In this document: positions 42,103 to 45,553 of the stretch, in pieces
Numbering within the stretch: the first letter of the stretch is position 1
How the letters are laid out: every line of letters begins with the position of its first letter
Origin: Syncephalis plumigaleata
Lineage: Eukaryota > Zoopagomycota > Zoopagomycetes > Zoopagales > Piptocephalidaceae
Assembly: GCA_025201365.1 (NCBI GenBank)
Contig: JAIXMF010000077.1
Span: 1 to 45,553, forward strand
Direction of reading: 5' to 3'
Length of the DNA stretch: 45,553 nt
The notes under the pieces: model-generated
Database searches by the model: none
What the model saw: the letters and a program-made list of their open reading frames with translations, nothing else
What the model was told of the DNA's origin: nothing
Position numbers and translations under genes: made by a program

Positions 42103-43411
42103 TTAAAAATAAAAGACTTGAGTTGAAATAGCTGTATTGGAAGTGGCACGACTATTGTTGGTTGATGCATTGTCATCGGCCGATGAAGGTGAGACCATCG
42201 ATATTGGTGTTGACTGTGATGCGCCTTCATTTTGAGTATCTGAGGTGGTTGTCGTAGCCGATGAGTTTAGTATATCCGTTAACTTTGGATAATTAGCGCG
42301 TGCATCAAGTTCTCGTTGAGACCAGAATAGCGTATGCAATAAGGTGGGCAATTTCGAATTCTGCGGTAGACTCTGAGCTGCCAACATGGCTGCATTCAAT
42401 TCACTGGCTGTTTGTTGTCGATGTGCCTCTTGCATTAAATGGGCAAGCGGTGACTGTTGAGCATCCTCGAATGCAAACAATGCCATTGTACGCTCCAACT
42501 CTTCTAATAATGCAGGCTATAAATATACACATATGTGGGTATAACAATGATACATTACTATAAGTAGACAACAAGTAAATGAAGAATGCTACACCTACAT
42601 TTTCAATGCCTCGTTGAGCTAATTCTTCCTGAGCAAATGTCAATGCCTCTTGTATTTTGTCTTGACGTAGATACTCTATCAATCGTTGTTGTTGCAATTT
42701 AAAATACAAATCTGCTTGTGCATCCAGCAACTATAGAGGATTATAATAATAACAGCAATAATAGCAATAATAGTAATAAAGACAATGACATTAACATAGG
42801 ATCAATTAAGCAATAAATAGAAAAGTATAAAATATATAGGCATATTTAATCATAGATACAATAGAGCAGAGTAGAGAGTAGAGATTAAATGTGAAAATAG
42901 TATACGAGTCAAGAATGTTCAACTTACCTCAGGATCCTGCTCGTTAATACGTTCAATGGCATCTTCAATGTGACCCTGTTGGATTGCTTGTCGTATTTCC
43001 ATACGTGCCTGGATTGAATCCAATTCAACAGCTGGTCGAACATTGGTGGTTCTGGCCAATGCTTCAGCGGCATCCTTGTATCCTTCCACCAGTAGATAGT
43101 GCATAACAAGACGATTTAGCTCACTATAACAAATAGATATTGTTAGTTATTATGTCATTGTGTGTATATCCAGTTCAATTGAATAGCAAGCTATTATAAT
43201 GGATCAGTATCAAGATTCAAGTACTCCACAAATATTGTATAGGATTAGTATACTTCAGAGAGATTCCCAACTTGATGAGTGCATCATTTCTCGTATATAG
43301 AACAGGGGTATTACACGCATATTATAGTTTGAAATAGATTACTTACTCTTTACTAATATCAACGTTGTTCAGCTGTTGTTGCCATTGTTGATTCAGATCG
43401 AGTTTCGGCAT
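42103..43411 (-). CDS. GID8: CTLH/GID E3 ligase scaffold subunit GID8
   Basis: LisH-CTLH-CRA scaffold subunit of the GID ubiquitin ligase, which degrades gluconeogenic enzymes in yeast. Four exons: 43411-43347, 43123-42928, 42730-42599, 42516-42103, 268 aa. LisH is seen in LNRLVMHYLLVEGYKDAAEALA, CTLH in the RMEIRQAIQQGHIEDAIERIN segment, and CRA in YFKLQQQRLIEYLRQ and EELERTMALFAFE. A Ser/Thr-rich extension after LTDIL is longer than in the human protein. The stop overlaps an AATAAA near 42100. Confidence 0.93.
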
Positions 43412-43771
43412 AATGACATGTACAATATAAATGGATAGATGACAAGTTAAGTAGATGGATGGATGGATGGATGGATGTATAGATGGATAGATAGATAGAT
43501 AGATGGATAGATGGATAGATAGATGCACAGAATAAAGAATGGCTTTGTGATAGAACAAGGAAAGAGATGATACGATTACAGAGATTAGTGTGGTTAATGG
43601 TGACGATGCATCATGTCAATTATTGCTTATTGCTTATGTGAGGGTAGTGAGGGAGAAGGTGATAATGTTTTGATTTCAAGAATGTGTTTATATACATTTA
43701 GGATCATATATAGGTTGCATAATTGAGTATTTATTCAATGACGACGCTACTATACGAGTTCATTATATGAT
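43412..43771. other. Spacer with GATA/GATG microsatellite
   Basis: A 360-bp spacer upstream of GID8 and downstream of PBDC1. Its main feature is the tetranucleotide repeat at 43453-43524. No coding region seen. Confidence 0.5.
43453..43524. repeat. GATG/GATA tetranucleotide microsatellite
   Basis: About 18 units of gatg and gata in mixed order, close to the start codon of GID8 and so probably in its leader or promoter. Short open frames across it are artefacts of the repeat. Confidence 0.9.
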
Positions 43772-44422
43772 TTAGGCTTTTTTATATAAAAATGAGTTAA
43801 GACCCTCTCGATTACGAGCAATTTCAATGCAAAGGAACTAGATAATAGGAATATTAGTAAATGCAATAGATTCACTGATAAATAACGCTACTACTTACTT
43901 GTGTACGCATTGCTAATATCATGTATATGTATATGTATAATAGTCGATGATGGTGTATAATGAGTATATCATATAATCTATAGCAATTGATATCACTTAC
44001 CGAACATCGTGTTCTCCTCTGTATAATCCTTTGTAACATCAATGCGTAAGAGAGAACCAAAGTTATAGTCGGTAATTCGTTTCTCGTAAGGCATGATCAT
44101 TTCACGCCACTTCTTTTTGGCATCTTCAGTCTTGAAATCTTCCTCGTTTAGCATGCGTACATCCATGTCAGGGAAATTAGTACGGAAATCCGCTAAAAGT
44201 TCATCATCGATACTACGTGTACACAAGTTAGTTCGTATTATCACGACTATTTCATTCATGTAATATATATAGAGTGGGTACCTACTTGGTGAGACGTAAA
44301 TTGGCACCGTCCATAACTTGCAATAGATTCATGTAGGTTTCAGCGTGGTGCATAGCTTTGACTGCCCATTGCTTCTCAATTTCTGGCAGCTGTCCTAATT
44401 CCTCAGGTTTTGGTAGTGACAT
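43772..44422 (-). CDS. PBDC1: PBDC1 family protein (yeast YPL225W)
   Basis: Conserved small cytosolic protein; the yeast homologue has been reported to act as a chaperone for elongation factor eEF1A. Four exons: 44422-44286, 44212-44001, 43912-43899, 43837-43772, 142 aa (yeast about 146). Family motifs seen are EIEKQWAVKAMHHAETYMNLL, FPDMDVRML, KKWREMIMPYEKRITDYNFG and a closing IEIARNREGLN. Exon 3 is only 14 nt and is needed to keep the frame and the protein's AMRTQ segment. The C-terminus extends a few residues past the usual GLN end. Confidence 0.92.
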
Positions 44423-44749
44423 ATTGACGACGTAAAACTAAAGAAAGAAGAAGGGTAAACGTAAACTTGTAGGTGTGTGAGTGAGAGAGTGAGTAAACAA
44501 GTAGAGGATGAAAAAATAAAATAAAATATAACTGGCGTAGAATGCGTGGATTATAGGACTTTCCTATTGCTTACACTTTCACGTATTCCATTGTGTGTGC
44601 GTGCGTGTGCGTGTACTTTATGCACTCCTTTCTAACTATCTATACTACAGTTCAATTCTAGCGAGATATATATATATATATAAATAGATAGTTGAACGAT
44701 ATTTATTGGATAATAGAAGAGAAACGAACTATACCGACCTTATTACACC
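44423..44749. promoter_or_regulatory. Divergent promoter spacer
   Basis: A 327-bp spacer between PBDC1 (minus) and the edge gene (plus), with a (TA)n run at 44665-44680 and gtgtgtgcgtgcgtg near 44590-44610. No coding region seen. Confidence 0.45.
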
Positions 44750-45541
44750 ATGTTGTGCACGTCAGTGAGTTCGCCCTTATTACGAGCTCGTCATGTTCGA
44801 CGAGTAGTAGGTATTACTAGTCAGTATCGTCGTGGACTAGGTCAGTTTACTCGAGTAAGTAGTAATAGTGGTCAAGTATTGAAATCTATCTATAACTATT
44901 ATTATTGTTGTTGTTGTCTATGGTTGAAAAGGTATCGGAACAAGCTGCGCAAGCTAATGCTACTGCTCGATCAACTGAAAGATTACGCTACCACAATAGT
45001 AATAACAGGAATCAGCAATCCTCAACAAATAACGCGAATGCAAGTCAGAATAATGCGCAAATGTCAGCTCAGGATCGTTTAGCACTACTTAAATCGATGC
45101 AATCGAGTAATAAATGGGCTAAACCTACTATTCCAGATACAGCAACACCAAATAATCACTTGCCGTATACAAAGACGGTACGCGATCGTGGTCATGCTCC
45201 CGTTACTAGTCAGTGGACAAACACGGAGAGTCGGCGTAATCCGGAATCGGTGAATGAATCGCATCCACCGGCTAATAAGCATCATAGCAATCCTAGTAAT
45301 TCAGCAAGAAGTATGTTTAATCATATAAATCAACATAGCGGTAGCAATAGCAATCATCAACAGATAGTCAGGCAAGCCATTGGCTAAACGGAAACAGTTG
45401 GATCGTGAACGACAAGCACGTCGTAATCAATCCTCCCGTATTAAGCCATACGCGAAACATAATGGCGATGATGTCGATCACGATAGTTCAATAGTGGCGG
45501 AACGACACAAGGAGAAACAACAAAGAAGCAACCGGTTGTGA
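44750..45541 (+). CDS. Right-edge gene with predicted mitochondrial presequence, identity unknown
   Basis: Not recognised. Exon 1 (44750-44854) encodes an Arg/Ser-rich, acid-free N-terminus (LLRARHVRRVVG, RRGLGQ) typical of a mitochondrial presequence. Exon 2 (44932-45310) is low-complexity, Asn/Gln/Ser-rich. A GTATGT donor at 45311 and acceptor at 45371 join an Arg/Lys-rich third exon from 45372 that reaches a TGA at 45539-45541. If that intron is not used, exon 2 instead ends at 45387. Another splice could continue past the window edge, since bases after 45526 also read through in a different frame (KQPVVKVAP). A disordered N-terminal part of a larger mitochondrial protein is possible. Confidence 0.5.
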
Positions 45542-45553
45542 AAGTTGCTCCAG

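Overview
The window is nuclear DNA from a eukaryote, most likely a fungus. The evidence is fungal-type subunits (Atp20, Atp19, Cox14-like), a fungal CBM19-like chitin-binding module, and dense short introns of about 50-95 nt with GTAAGT-type donors and TACTAAY branch sites. An early-diverging lineage such as Zoopagomycota fits the orthologue set and intron density, but that placement is inference. Eighteen protein genes are annotated as supported, and a nineteenth is suggested at the left edge. All multi-exon models were built by reading splice sites by eye and checking that exon phases sum to a closed frame. No rRNA, tRNA, CRISPR array or intact transposon was seen.

Layout. 0-5.2 kb: a possible gene start at the left edge, then a 1,482-aa secreted protein whose centre is a roughly 3.1-kb minisatellite (mucin-like) between an LPMO-like head and a CBM19-like tail. 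5.8-10.35 kb: alpha-COP in 13 exons. 10.35-12.6 kb: gene-poor. 12.77-15.9 kb: the main discovery, a small secreted-peptide gene split into about 38 coding exons, 31 of them exactly one codon long. 16.5-18.1 kb: acetyl-CoA acetyltransferase. 18.6-20.2 kb: secreted histidine acid phosphatase. 20.4-22.8 kb: a CLASP-type microtubule protein. 23.8-28.8 kb: ATP synthase subunit g, a Cox14-like protein, an orphan secreted protein, Vma12 and ATP synthase subunit k. 29.1-32.4 kb: an LRR protein divergent from RAD51C. 32.7-36.2 kb: an orphan secretory-pathway protein and a GH16 glucanase. 36.4-42.0 kb: ELP5, TAF13 and ASCC2. 42.1-45.5 kb: GID8, PBDC1 and a gene at the right edge with a predicted mitochondrial presequence.

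The microexon gene is the exceptional element. Exon 1 encodes a signal peptide and a short propeptide ending in Arg-Arg, a Kex2-type site. The mature peptide of about 44 residues is then spelled out almost one codon per exon by 37 tiny exons (31 of 3 nt, four of 6 nt, one of 5 nt, one of 15 nt carrying the stop). Each pair is separated by a 51-84 nt intron. The introns are recognisably copies of each other over their whole length, so the gene appears to have grown by tandem duplication of an intron-plus-codon unit of about 83 bp. From exon 5 through exon 37 every exon is a multiple of three in phase 0, so skipping any of them keeps the frame. The decoded peptide has a Pro-rich half followed by a Glu/Ala/Lys/Arg helix-like half. 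Most other genes here are conserved housekeeping genes with no obvious functional link to it.
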